Positions 1 to 9,527 of a DNA stretch of 13,206 bases are shown in pieces. The stretch is from Monoraphidium neglectum. Taxonomy: Eukaryota > Chlorophyta > Chlorophyceae > Sphaeropleales > Selenastraceae. Position 1 is the first letter of the stretch. The number at the start of each line of letters is the position of its first letter. Location: assembly GCF_000611645.1 (NCBI RefSeq), contig NW_014012952.1:1-13206 (forward strand). The letters are read 5' to 3'. A program made the position numbers and the translations under genes. A model generated the notes under the pieces. That model was not told the DNA's origin, did no database searches, and was given only the letters and a program-made list of their open reading frames with translations.

Positions 1-20
1 CCCCCGCCTCCTCCGCCCAG

Positions 21-1623
21 GTAATGCGCGCCCTGCGGTGGCTGACCGGCGAGGCGTCCGTCCTGCCGGCCATCAAGGACGCCGGCGCCATCAATCAGCT
101 GGTGCCGTTTTTGTCGCGGGAGAGGGAGGCGGCGGCGGGGCCGGAGGCGCAGCTGGAGGCTCTGCACGCGCTGTACAACATATGCAAATTCAATAAGCGT
201 GTGCACCTAGAGGTGTGGCGCATGCGCGCATGTGTGTGTGTGTGTGTGTGTTAGAGTGTTTGTGTGTCTGTGTGTGTATGTGTGTGTGCGCGCGCGCGCG
301 TGCGGCGCATCTTGGTGTGTGCCCGCACTTTCAGCAGGCACGCCAAGCATCGCGTTGCTTCTCCCTTTGCTGAGCGCGACTTCGCCCAGCCCCTGGCCCC
401 AAACATACGCCCCGCGCACCCTGCATTGGGGCGTCGCATGTGGCATGACATGGTACAGCCGCGTGCACACGGACAACGGGGTCGGCGCGATGCGAGGCGC
501 GATTTTTTGCAGCCAGCGCTTGACTCTCATTGCAATTTTGCCACGCTGCATTCCCGACTTGATCAGGTCGCCGCCACCGCGGGCATAGTGCAGCACCTGT
601 GCCGCTTCGCCCTGGAGTCCTCCCCGGCCCTCTCTCAGCAGCAGCAGCAGCAGCAGCAGCAGCCTGCGGTGCTCGACCCTTTGACCGGCGCCGCCGCAGC
701 AGAGGCGCGGCGCGCGGCGGTGCGGGGGTTTGTGGTGCCCATGCTCATCGGCATGGCCAGCACCAGCAGCAGCACGCGCGCCAAGCTGTGGGCGTGCAGC
801 GGCCTGGACATCTTCCTGCAGCTGCTGGGGGAGGAGGTGAGGGAAAGGAGGCCTGGGTCTGCTGGGCGTGTGAGCCTGGAGGGAATTGTATTTTAAGGGA
901 ACTGTTGGTTAGAAGGGAATGGTTTGAAACGCAGGGCGCCGCCCCTGCTTAGTGTAAACTTTGCGGGGAGGGGGGGCATGCGGCTCTTCAGGGGTGTCGG
1001 CTTTGCGCGTGCTTGACTTGGGGGTGCACATGTGACTGTGTGCGCGGCGCTGGGGTGCGCATGACCCTGCGGGGCCGCGCGTCTCAGGCGCATGGCCGAG
1101 GACCCGGAGAGAGCTCAGCTCCCAAGGGTGCGGCTGGCAGCTGCTTAACAGGTGCGTGCACAAGCCCGCAGGACAGCGCCCCGCGGGGGCGCCCATGTCG
1201 CCCGTCTCCCACCACATGCGCCCGCGTCCACCCTCAACCCTCAATCCTCCCAACCCACCTCACAGACTTCCTCCCTTCTTCGCTGATCAAACCCTCCACA
1301 TCCACCCACCCCCCGCCCCCCGCCCCCCATTGAACTGCCCCCAGGACTCCCAGATGCAGGTTGGGCTGCTGCGCGCCCTGGACACCTGGCTGCTGGAGGA
1401 CCACGCACGCGTGGAGCACCGCCTGGTGGCCCCCCAGGCCGTGGGGCAGCTGGTGGAGCTGTTTGCGACCGCGTGCCGCCAGCGGGACATGGCCACGATG
1501 CCGCAGATGCTGGACAGCCTGAAGCTGATGCTGAGCAGGTGGGGGGTGGAGGAGCGGGCGCGGGGGCGATGGAGATGTGTGCGTGATTGCGCGTTGGTGT
1601 TCGCGTGCATTCGTCAGCGTGTC

Positions 1624-1659
<36 letters not shown>

Positions 1660-2394
1660 ACGCGCGTGCACACGTGTGTCTTGCATCCACTGTGTGTGTC
1701 GCATGTCTGTTGAGGCACATGTGCAGCTACTGGTTATGCCGCTCAAAGTATGAGAACGGGGGAAGCAGACCCGCGCGGCTTGACGTCCGCTCAGGAGACG
1801 CAAGCGCCAGAAAGCAAGGCAGGATGCGGCGAGCGGCTCAACCCTCAAGCGCCCGCCGCGATGCGTCGCCGCCCCCCGCCCCCGAAAGGTCGTCCAAGCT
1901 GTCCGTGGCAATGGCCACCGGCGGGCTGGTGCCCCCGCTGCTCGAGCCCCTCGCGTCTCCGCCGGGCGGCGGCGCCCCCATCCTGCGCGCGCGGCTGCTG
2001 GAGATACTGCGCGTGCTGTACGAGCACCACCCGCGGCCGAAGGAGTTCATAATGAAATTCAGAATACAGGTGACCGCGCGCCGCGACCTCGCCCATCGCG
2101 CTTTGCGCACCCGGCGCCACGCTCGTTCGGCATCAACAGGCTCAATAAAGACGGCCACGCGCGGCCGCACCCCAGCCGCTGCCAGTGCCTGCGGACAAGC
2201 GCTGGCGCGGCCTGGCCGTGCCCCGGGGGTCGATGCAAGCTTGAGTTGATCTTTGCGTACCAAGAGCGCCCGCCCCGTCATTACGACAGGACGTGCTGCG
2301 GCGGCTGCTGGAGAGCGAAGGGCGCGGGGAGGACGCGGTCAAGCTGGAGGCCCAGAAGCTGCTCAACGCCTTCCACATAAACGTGCTGCTCTGA
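21..2394 (+). CDS. MAP3K-epsilon-like protein kinase, C-terminal armadillo-repeat part (5' partial)
   Basis: Partial gene; it enters from the left edge. Exons read from conserved protein and GT-AG sites: 21-212, 567-836, 1345-1538, 1889-2069, 2290-2394 (stop TGA 2392-2394). They join in frame to about 313 residues. The product is a run of leucine/alanine-rich helices of armadillo/HEAT type. Segments such as ALHALYNICKFNKR, LYEHHPRPKEFI and the terminal LLNAFHINVLL match, from memory, the C-terminal helical region of plant MAP3K-epsilon kinases (Cdc7/Cdc15-like, linked in plants to cytokinesis and pollen development). That region is thought to act in localisation or regulation; no kinase motif is in the window because that domain would lie upstream. 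The exon at 567-836 encodes a nine-glutamine tract absent from the plant proteins I recall. Alternative: another armadillo-repeat protein. Confidence is good for the exons and moderate for the family name. Confidence 0.75.
231..303. repeat. Intronic (TG)n-(CG)n microsatellite
   Basis: Perfect (TG)10 at about 231-251, then interrupted TG, ending in (CG)n at about 288-300. It starts 18 bases after the donor of the intron 213-566, so it lies in the 5' part of that intron. Alternating purine-pyrimidine composition throughout gives Z-DNA potential. Confidence 0.9.
636..662 (+). repeat. (CAG)9 coding trinucleotide repeat, polyglutamine
   Basis: Nine perfect CAG codons inside the second visible exon of the MAP3K-epsilon-like gene encode Q9, between SPALS and PAVLDP. 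The tract sits in a loop-like, alanine/proline-rich stretch between predicted helices, where length change would be tolerated. The codon is pure CAG with no CAA interruption, so slippage is likely. Confidence 0.9.
1308..1344 (+). other. C-rich pyrimidine tract and 3' splice site
   Basis: A strongly C-rich run ends in CCCCCAG at 1344, directly before the exon that opens with Asp-Ser-Gln-Met. It serves as the acceptor of the 508-base intron 837-1344. The rest of that intron shows no protein similarity I recognise. Confidence 0.6.
1626..1655. repeat. Intronic (GT)15 microsatellite
   Basis: Perfect GT array in the 5' half of the intron 1539-1888 of the MAP3K-epsilon-like gene. It is followed by a CG/CA-rich alternating stretch (about 1656-1682) of mixed purine-pyrimidine alternation. 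Confidence 0.9.
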
Positions 2395-2415
2395 CGCGGC
2401 GGCGCCGGCTGCCCC

Positions 2416-2444
2416 GGCCCGCCCGGCCCGGCCCGGCCCGGCCC
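2416..2444. repeat. Short GC-only tandem repeat (GCCCG)n
   Basis: Four near-perfect copies of a 5-bp GCCCG unit lie just after the stop codon of the MAP3K-epsilon-like gene, in its 3' UTR. The stretch is entirely G and C. Confidence 0.7.
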
Positions 2445-2506
2445 TCTTTCCGCTGTTCCGGCGGCGCCCTCGGCCGGCTAGCGGAGGTATCGTTTTTCCA
2501 GCGCGG

Positions 2507-2560
2507 TTGACGGCTGCAGCGTTTGACCCATCCTTAACGTTTGACCTTCGGCGGCTTGAC
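2507..2560 (+). promoter_or_regulatory. Cluster of four TTGAC motifs (W-box-like)
   Basis: TTGAC occurs at 2507, 2523, 2541 and 2556, all on the + strand and spaced 16, 18 and 15 bases apart. The middle two lie in a repeated CGTTTGACC. Three match the W-box form TTGAC(C/T) bound by WRKY factors in plants and green algae. The cluster lies 113-166 bases after the stop of gene 1, so it is probably in its 3' UTR, and about 830 bases before the likely start of gene 2. A regulatory role is inference only. Confidence 0.3.
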
Positions 2561-2624
2561 TCTACGTCTGCACCGCTGCTCGTACCATAACACAATCGCC
2601 GCGCTGCCTTTGCGCAAGCTGCCC

Positions 2625-2629
2625 TGTAA
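2625..2629 (+). terminator. Candidate polyadenylation signal TGTAA for gene 1
   Basis: TGTAA is the usual poly(A) signal of chlorophyte green algae. This copy lies 231 bases after the stop codon of the MAP3K-epsilon-like gene, a reasonable 3' UTR length. Cleavage would be expected 10-20 bases further on. Confidence 0.55.
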
Positions 2630-2880
2630 AGCAGAACGTCTCTAATCTGTGCAGAGGCTACCCCAGGGATCTTGCTGAGACGGCCCGGCCATGTTTTGGT
2701 GCGGGGAAACAGACGTCTGGCATCGCTTAGGTAGCATATTCACGTCACAAATTGAAAGTGCAGAGCTGCTGGGCCCCATTGTGGGCCTGCTGCAGCTTGG
2801 AGGCGGCTGGAAACCTCAACCGCCTCACGCACGCCCAGAGCCTTGCTACTGCAGGACAATCTCCGTGACACAGGGCCGGC

Positions 2881-2910
2881 AGTGCGCCGTCTGCGCCTGG
2901 ACGGCGCACT
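2881..2910. repeat. Perfect 11-bp inverted repeat with 8-base loop
   Basis: AGTGCGCCGTC at 2881-2891 is the exact reverse complement of 2900-2910, separated by 8 bases. The GC-rich stem could form a stable hairpin in RNA, or an extruded structure in DNA. It lies between genes, beyond the likely poly(A) site of gene 1 and about 480 bases before gene 2. No T-run follows it and no known element was recognised. Confidence 0.6.
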
Positions 2911-3388
2911 CCTCTGAATCGCAGCTGTCGAATTGCGGTGGTACGGCGCAACGAGTGACGCCCGGTCCGGGCAGCCGCCTGGCGGCTTCACTGCTTCGGG
3001 CTTGGGTGCGACCGCCCACAACATCAGCTGCGCCTGCGCTAATGGCGGCCGCGAGCTGCATTCCACGAGGCCCCAGCATTGATTATAGGGTCCACCAGTC
3101 TGCACCACCCGCCCAGTAGTAGCGACCCGTCGATCTGCAGTGTAGACCGTGTCACCGGATCTACATACACACTTCGACGCTGTGTACTTTCTGGACCGCT
3201 AGTAAATCGTATTCAGCCTTCGGTGACAACAACAGCCGGCCCCATAGCGCATGAAGGGTCGGCCCAAGCGTGGCCCTGGCCTGCACGCCGCGACGCTGCA
3301 CGGTGGTTGCCCAGCGCGAGAGGGCGGCCCAAGGGTGACACTGCGAGGGCGAGCCTGAGCCCGCGCCCAGCACCGAAACTAGCCCTAA

Positions 3389-3506
3389 ATGCAGCCCGTC
3401 CACACCCGGTGGTGGGCCGGCGCAGGCGCGGGCGCGGCGCTGGTGCTGCTAGCCTTGATCAGCAGCACTAGCAGCACCATATGGGGACTCGGCGGCAACG
3501 CCGCAG
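3389..3506 (+). CDS. Probable first exon of the peptidase: hydrophobic signal or anchor leader
   Basis: ATG at 3389 opens a frame with two tryptophans and one arginine, then a hydrophobic run at about residues 10-24 ([15 protein letters not shown]) and Ser/Thr-rich residues. This looks like a signal peptide or signal anchor. It ends at a good donor, GTGGGC (3507), leaving one base of a codon. An AG at 3823-3824 gives matching phase and joins to [16 protein letters not shown]. Against this model, the better-looking acceptor CAG at 3816 has the phase used by the paralogue but would not join in frame. An alternative is a start at ATG 3713 without this exon, which gives 786 residues and no hydrophobic leader. 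Confidence 0.45.
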
Positions 3507-5666
3507 GTGGGCCGCGCCCGGCGCAGCTTGTAGGCGGGGTCGCGAGCTGTGATGAAACCAGCCACACGCGCCCCACCCCTCTTCGCCGCTTCCCTGTGCA
3601 GACGTCGCCACTCGCAAGCTCGCCCCCGGGTGCGGGCCGTCCGGTCAGCCTCTAGGCGTGCTCTGCAGGAGGTCAATCCTCGGGTGGGTGGTGGGGCGGG
3701 CGGACGGCTATCATGTGGTGCAGTGCGCCGCGCAGGACGTCAGCGCCTCTGCTTGCGCAAACGGCCCGCCCCACGCGCTGCCCCGTGCCCCATGCCATCC
3801 GCGATGGGTTCCCCAGGCCGCAAGGCGGCGCGGCGCCGGCACTGCGGCCGCCGGTCGCTCCAAAGCGCCCGCACCTCATCAAGGCCAACAACGACACCCG
3901 CGTTGACAATTACTACTGGTGAGTACAGATATCTGACAATCTGCATGGCCGCTGGTGCGCGGCCAAGCGCGCCGACAGCAGCCTGCTGGTGCACCTGCAC
4001 CCCTCCCAAGGCGGCAACTCACCATGCGCCTCACGCGCCGGCAGCCCTGCACGTAACCGCCGCCTGCGAGGCGTGCAGGGCCTTGGGGTCGCAACTGATA
4101 GCTGACACCCTCGCGCCCCGGGACGCCTGCAGCGCCTGTACCCCCTGGCCGGCAATCTCCCCTCTGCCGCGCGCCCCCTTCCCTCTGTTGCCGCGTGCAG
4201 GCTCAGGGATGACGCCCGCAAGAGCCGCGAGGTCATCTCATACCTTGAGGCCGAGAACAACTACACCGACGCCGTCATGGCGGGCACCAAGGGCTTGCAG
4301 GTCGGCCGCTCATTGGGGCAGGCCTGCCCTTCAGGGGAGGGAATGCCACCGCTCAGAGCGGGCGCCCGCGCCGGGCCGACGCTCGCGTCGAGAACGAGTT
4401 ACCCGTGCCTTTGCAGTGCTGCGCGTTCCGCCCTGGCTGCGCCAGCCCGCGGCGGTGTGCGTGGTCGGAGCCCCTCACCCGTCCCGTCGCGGGGCAGCAG
4501 ACAAGCTTCAACGCACACTCCTGCATCCGTGCTTTATGCCCAGGGCTTTACCACACTCCTTACGCACCGCTGGGGACCCTGATCTCGCTGCACTTGGCAG
4601 GCGCAACACCCACAACCACACACACACACACACACACAGGACCGTCTGTACCGGGAATTGCGCGGCCGCATCAAAGAGGACGATACAGGCGTTCCCGAAA
4701 GGGATCTTGGGTACTGGTGCGCCGACCCTGGGTGCCATCACACCATATGCTCGACAGCGGCGGCACCAATCATCCCCTGGGATGTTACAGCAACATATTA
4801 GCAGCCCCATTCACGCATCACAGCGCTCTCTCATCATGGAGTCCGCTTTGCAGCCGGATGCTGCCAGGGCCCTTGTGCTCTCCCTCCCCGCTCAGGCATG
4901 GCATGCGGCTTGGACAACGAATGGGTCCCCGCACAGCCGCTGCTTGCCAGCACAAGCGTCCCGTCCTTGGGCCCCGCATGCGCCGCCACCTTCGCCTCCG
5001 CCCCGCCGTCTGGCCGCAGGTACTTCGCAAAAGTGGGGACAGGCCAGCAGTACAGCGTCCACATGCGCGTGAAGGTCCCGGCCGGCGCGGCGCGCCCCAA
5101 CGAGACGGACGCGCCGCCGCCGAACGCCGTGGAAGAGGTGTTGCTGGACGAGAACAGGCGGCGGCAGGAGCTGAACTCCACCTTTTACATGGTGCGCAGA
5201 TCGTCCACTTGCAGTGCCCGCAATCAGGCGTTTGTGCCGTCAAACGATGAGTGACAGTTGCATTTCTGGTCCATGTGACGATTTGTTTGCCTTTCGGAAG
5301 CATGCTTTCCTTGCTGGAACAGCATGAGGCGGAGCAAAGATTGCGCACGGGCGGCTGAACTGCAGTGTCCTCGTGCTGCCCGTTGATTGTTGAGGCGCCA
5401 GGCTGCATGACATGTCAACGCCGTGCTGCATCATACATTCTTGCCGCAGGTCAGCACGATCGATGTGTCCCCTGACGGCAAATTGATGGCCTGGACTGAG
5501 GATACCGCGGGCGCGGAAAAGTACACCCTGCGTGTCAAGGTGGGATTGCCTGTGCTGGCCTGGCACGCGCCCGGGCTTGAGACTTTTGACGCAGCCGCTT
5601 GTGTGCGAGCGTGTCAGTAGTGGTGGTGGCAGTGCATGTGTGGGTTTGTGCGTGTGTGTGATTGTG

Positions 5667-5748
<82 letters not shown>

Positions 5749-6853
5749 CGTGCGTTTAAGCAAGTGCGTGTGACACATCTTCCGTCAGCTGCTAGTAAAG
5801 AAATACGTTTGTTCAATTTCATGATTGCAAGCGTCTGTGGGAGATTGTGTCTGTCCGGGGGCATGTTTGTGGGTAGGACGCTCATGTGAACTCGGCTGCT
5901 CTTGTGCGTTTGCCGGATACGGCAACGTCCAAAGGCTTCAACCCCGGCCCCACGCCCCAATTTGTGTCTGCGCCGCACGTCGCTGCTTCTGTCAGCACCC
6001 ATTGTGATCATCTGCCAAACCGCCACAGGATTTGAAGACAGGCCGTGAGGTCATCGACCCAATCCCTGAAACAGACGGCAGCATTGCCTGGGCTGACAAC
6101 AGCACCACTGTGGTGCGCGCCACAGCACGGCATTGCCCCTCTTTGCCCATGATTATGCGTGCGCGCCACGTTGCTGGTGGTGAGGTTCCTCCTGCCCGTC
6201 ACCATGCATCCTGCACGTTGACGGGGCTTTTCCTCTTTTCCTCGCTTGGTCATGAAGCCTCCGTCCTCCTCCCATCCCCAAACCAACCAAGCTGTACTTG
6301 CTGACTGATGAAGCGAATCGCCCCAGCAAGGTCATGAGACACAAGTGAGCAACCCTGCACCGCCCAATGTCCCATCTGACATTTGAACACAACTTGGGCT
6401 TTGCAGCCAGCGCTGGCGTGCTAGCCATGCATCCAGGGAGGGATCTGCCGCTCCCAGGGCCTGCTGCCATGCTACGCTGCTGCCTGCTGACGTCGCATAA
6501 ATGCGGCGCCCGTTTCCCTCCCCTCCCATAACTGGCCCGATCCCTCAAGTGTTGAGCCTGAAACCTGAGAACACCCGGGCTGTCATGGTACCCCTCTCCC
6601 AACCCTCCAGGATCGGCGCCCCCAGCAGCAAGGACGTCCTCATTTATGAGGAGCGAGACGACGCCTTCAACGCCGGCATCTCGCGCAGCTTCAGCCAGCG
6701 GCTGCTTTTCATATCGCTGAGTGAGAGGGCCCATACTCCCCACCCCAATGAGCAGCGCACCGTGGCGCGCCGCAGCTGCTTGGCCTGTGGCAGCTGCGCT
6801 GTGCTGACCTGTGCTCACTTTTGCGCACACGCACGCACGCGCGTGCGCACACG

Positions 6854-6914
<61 letters not shown>

Positions 6915-7982
6915 GCAGGCATGCACGCAATCGCGTGCGCACAGCGTACAAAATCAGAGTGCAAACATCCACAGATCTCTGGCAACCATCCCAACACCTG
7001 CTTGCCCCTAGGCTCCAAACTCACAAGCGAGATCCAGTACCTCCGAACCGACGACCCAACCGGGAAGTTCACAGCCGTCATGCCTCGCGTACATGTGAGC
7101 TTGGCAGCTGGGTGCTCGGAAGCTTAAAGAGTGTGCCAGGGGGAGGGGCTGCAGCGTGGCAGCTCATGCCGCGAGCCTGTTGTGGTATGCTGCAAGCTTG
7201 CCCATTGGCATTAGATTGCCAGCGCAAATGTTTTTATAGGATTGGGGCTTGATTCCCACAGGCAAGCGATGGGAGCAACATATCGGCAAGGCCAGCAACT
7301 CTGGCTGCTCCACTCAGCCCAATGACAGCTCGAGCGCAGCCGTGCCTGCGATATGTACGGCTCTACCTTGGCTTCAAGGAGCTGTTGTTTGGGTGCCCGA
7401 GCCCGTCGGCTGCCCTGCTCAATTTGCCGAATGCACATCATTGCAGGACCTTGACTACGTGGTGCGCCATCACCCAGGGCCCACGCCCGGAGAGGACTGG
7501 TAAGGGCAAAGGACAGGGGCGGGCTGCCGCTGCACGGTCTGCCCTGGTGCCAGGGCTTCACGACATCATGAGTCTCCCGGTCTGCCCAAGTCCCCCGCTC
7601 ATGCGTCCACCCAGGATTCAGGGTTCAGGGTTTGAACCCCACACCACAGGGCCAGTGCAGGCAACGCGCACCGACCACGTACACACCCATGGCAACCGTC
7701 TGCAGGTTCTTGTTGCTGGTGCGCGACAAGGCCCGCCCAAATTACGAGCTGCTGGTTGCACCCATGAGTGACCCCAGGAAGCAGACGGTGAGTGCACGAG
7801 GCGCGTGGCTGATGCGGCGCCGGCTTCCGCCGCCACTCCCCTTGGCGGCGTGCGGCGGCATGCGCGGCTCTGTCCGGCCGATTCAACAAAAGGGCGCATT
7901 GGCTGGCCCAGACCCCTGCTTTTATGCTCAAGCAACACTCTACTCTGTGCAAAGCATACACATGCACGCACAAACTCGCGCA

Positions 7983-8040
<58 letters not shown>

Positions 8041-9485
8041 TCTCTCCCAGGTGATCCTGCCCCACCGGCGGGACGTCCAGATTGATTCGGTCTCGATGTC
8101 CCAAAAGCACATCTTGGTGACAGAGCGCGCCAACGCCAGCACGCGGCTAGTGCTATACAGCATCGACGCCGGCGGGAAGATGCCCACCACACGGCTCAAA
8201 GACGGCCAGCCCATCGAGTTCGAAGAAGAGGTCTACACCCTCTCGGGATGTGCGTAGCAAAGATGATGTCATCATTGAATCTGTTGGGGGTTTTGCCAGC
8301 CCTCTGAATGTCCCTCGCTCAAAATGTTTTGGCCCACAAGATACGCTTGCGCATCTACCCTGCTACCGCACCCCTGCTCGGCAAAGCGCCCCTGCCCCGT
8401 GCACCTGCTGCACTCTGACGGGTGTGTCGCACGCCCGGCCGCGCCCGCGCCCCGCATCACCGCGCCCCGCTCGCGCCACCCGCAGCCTTCACTGCGGATT
8501 TCGACACGGATGTGCTGCGGCTGTACTACGAGAGCATGACTACGCCCCCGCGCGCCATAGATCTCGACATCCCCTCCGGCCGCAGGGCGGTCCGCAAGGT
8601 GGGGTTTCTGATCAATGTGACGGCCGCGTCAACGCTACCCATCACGAGCGCCGGTGTTTGTGAGTGCGCTTGCATCGGCCGACACCAGCGCCCGCCTCAC
8701 CCTTTGCCATGTTGCCCTGGCACCCTCTCAAGCTCAGTGCTTGACCTCCTGCTGCTGCTGCGGCCAGCGCCCTGTCGCCACCCCCAATTGGCCGGCGCCC
8801 CACCGTCCCCCCTCCCTCCATGAGCAGGTCACTCCCGTTCTCGGCGGCTTCAGCAAGGACGACTACAAGACTGAGCGGCTGTGGGCCGTCGCGCCCGACG
8901 GCGCCCGCGTTCCCATAAGCCTGGTGTACCGCAGGGCCTCCTTCAAAAGGGACGGCGCCGCGCCCCTGCTGCTGAAAGGGTGAGCGGCGGCAGCTCCCGC
9001 GCAGGGCTTCACCCAGCCGCGGCCCCATGTCACCGGCCCCATGTTGTGCGGGCGCGCCGGCCGGTGCGTGCCTCACAGCCGCGGTTGGCGGCGGTGGACA
9101 GGCGGGGATGCCTTGACACATGCAGTCTTGTGATACAACCGCTGTATTGCACTACCCCCTGCAACTTGTCAACAGGTATGGTGCGTATGGCGACTCGGTG
9201 GACCCGTCGTTCAGCTCAGAACGCCTGAGCCTGCTAGACCGCGGCTGGGTCGTGGCCATAGCGCACGGTGGGTGGCGGCCGCATTGCCCGTATGGCGCTA
9301 CATGTTACTGGATTGCGCGCGGAAATTGGAAAGAACGCATTTAGTAGGGCGGGGAGTCTCTTGTATGACTCCAAACTTTGCAGTCCGTCTCGGAACCAGG
9401 CATCAGCCGCACAGGCCCCGTCGTCCCCAAAAATGACCACACCAATGCTAGCACGCTCGCGCACATACACACACACACATACACT

Positions 9486-9527
<42 letters not shown>

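Larger units (their letters stand above)
2395..3388. other. Intergenic region: 3' UTR of gene 1 and upstream region of the peptidase gene
   Basis: 994 bases with no convincing coding exon on either strand. Open frames here lack recognisable protein similarity. Contents: a GGCCC-type tandem stretch (about 2416-2444), four TTGAC motifs (2507-2560), a TGTAA poly(A) signal candidate (2625-2629) and an 11-bp perfect hairpin (2881-2910). The transcription start of the next gene is not obvious; no clear TATA box was seen. Confidence 0.6.

Noticed and set aside
207..596. Reverse-strand and forward frames rich in His-Thr or Cys-Val repeats
   Set aside because: They are translations of the TG/CA microsatellite. 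The same artefact recurs at every array (1626, 5674, 6862, 7985, 9490).
3549..5072. A 507-codon open frame on the + strand
   Set aside because: It runs through introns and exons of the peptidase in varying frames, shows no recognisable domain and is low-complexity. Long open frames are common by chance in GC-rich DNA.
7614..7641. Telomere-like TTCAGGG repeats and a TTTGAACCC motif resembling a tRNA T-arm
   Set aside because: Only two or three degenerate copies, inside a peptidase intron. No tRNA cloverleaf could be built around it.
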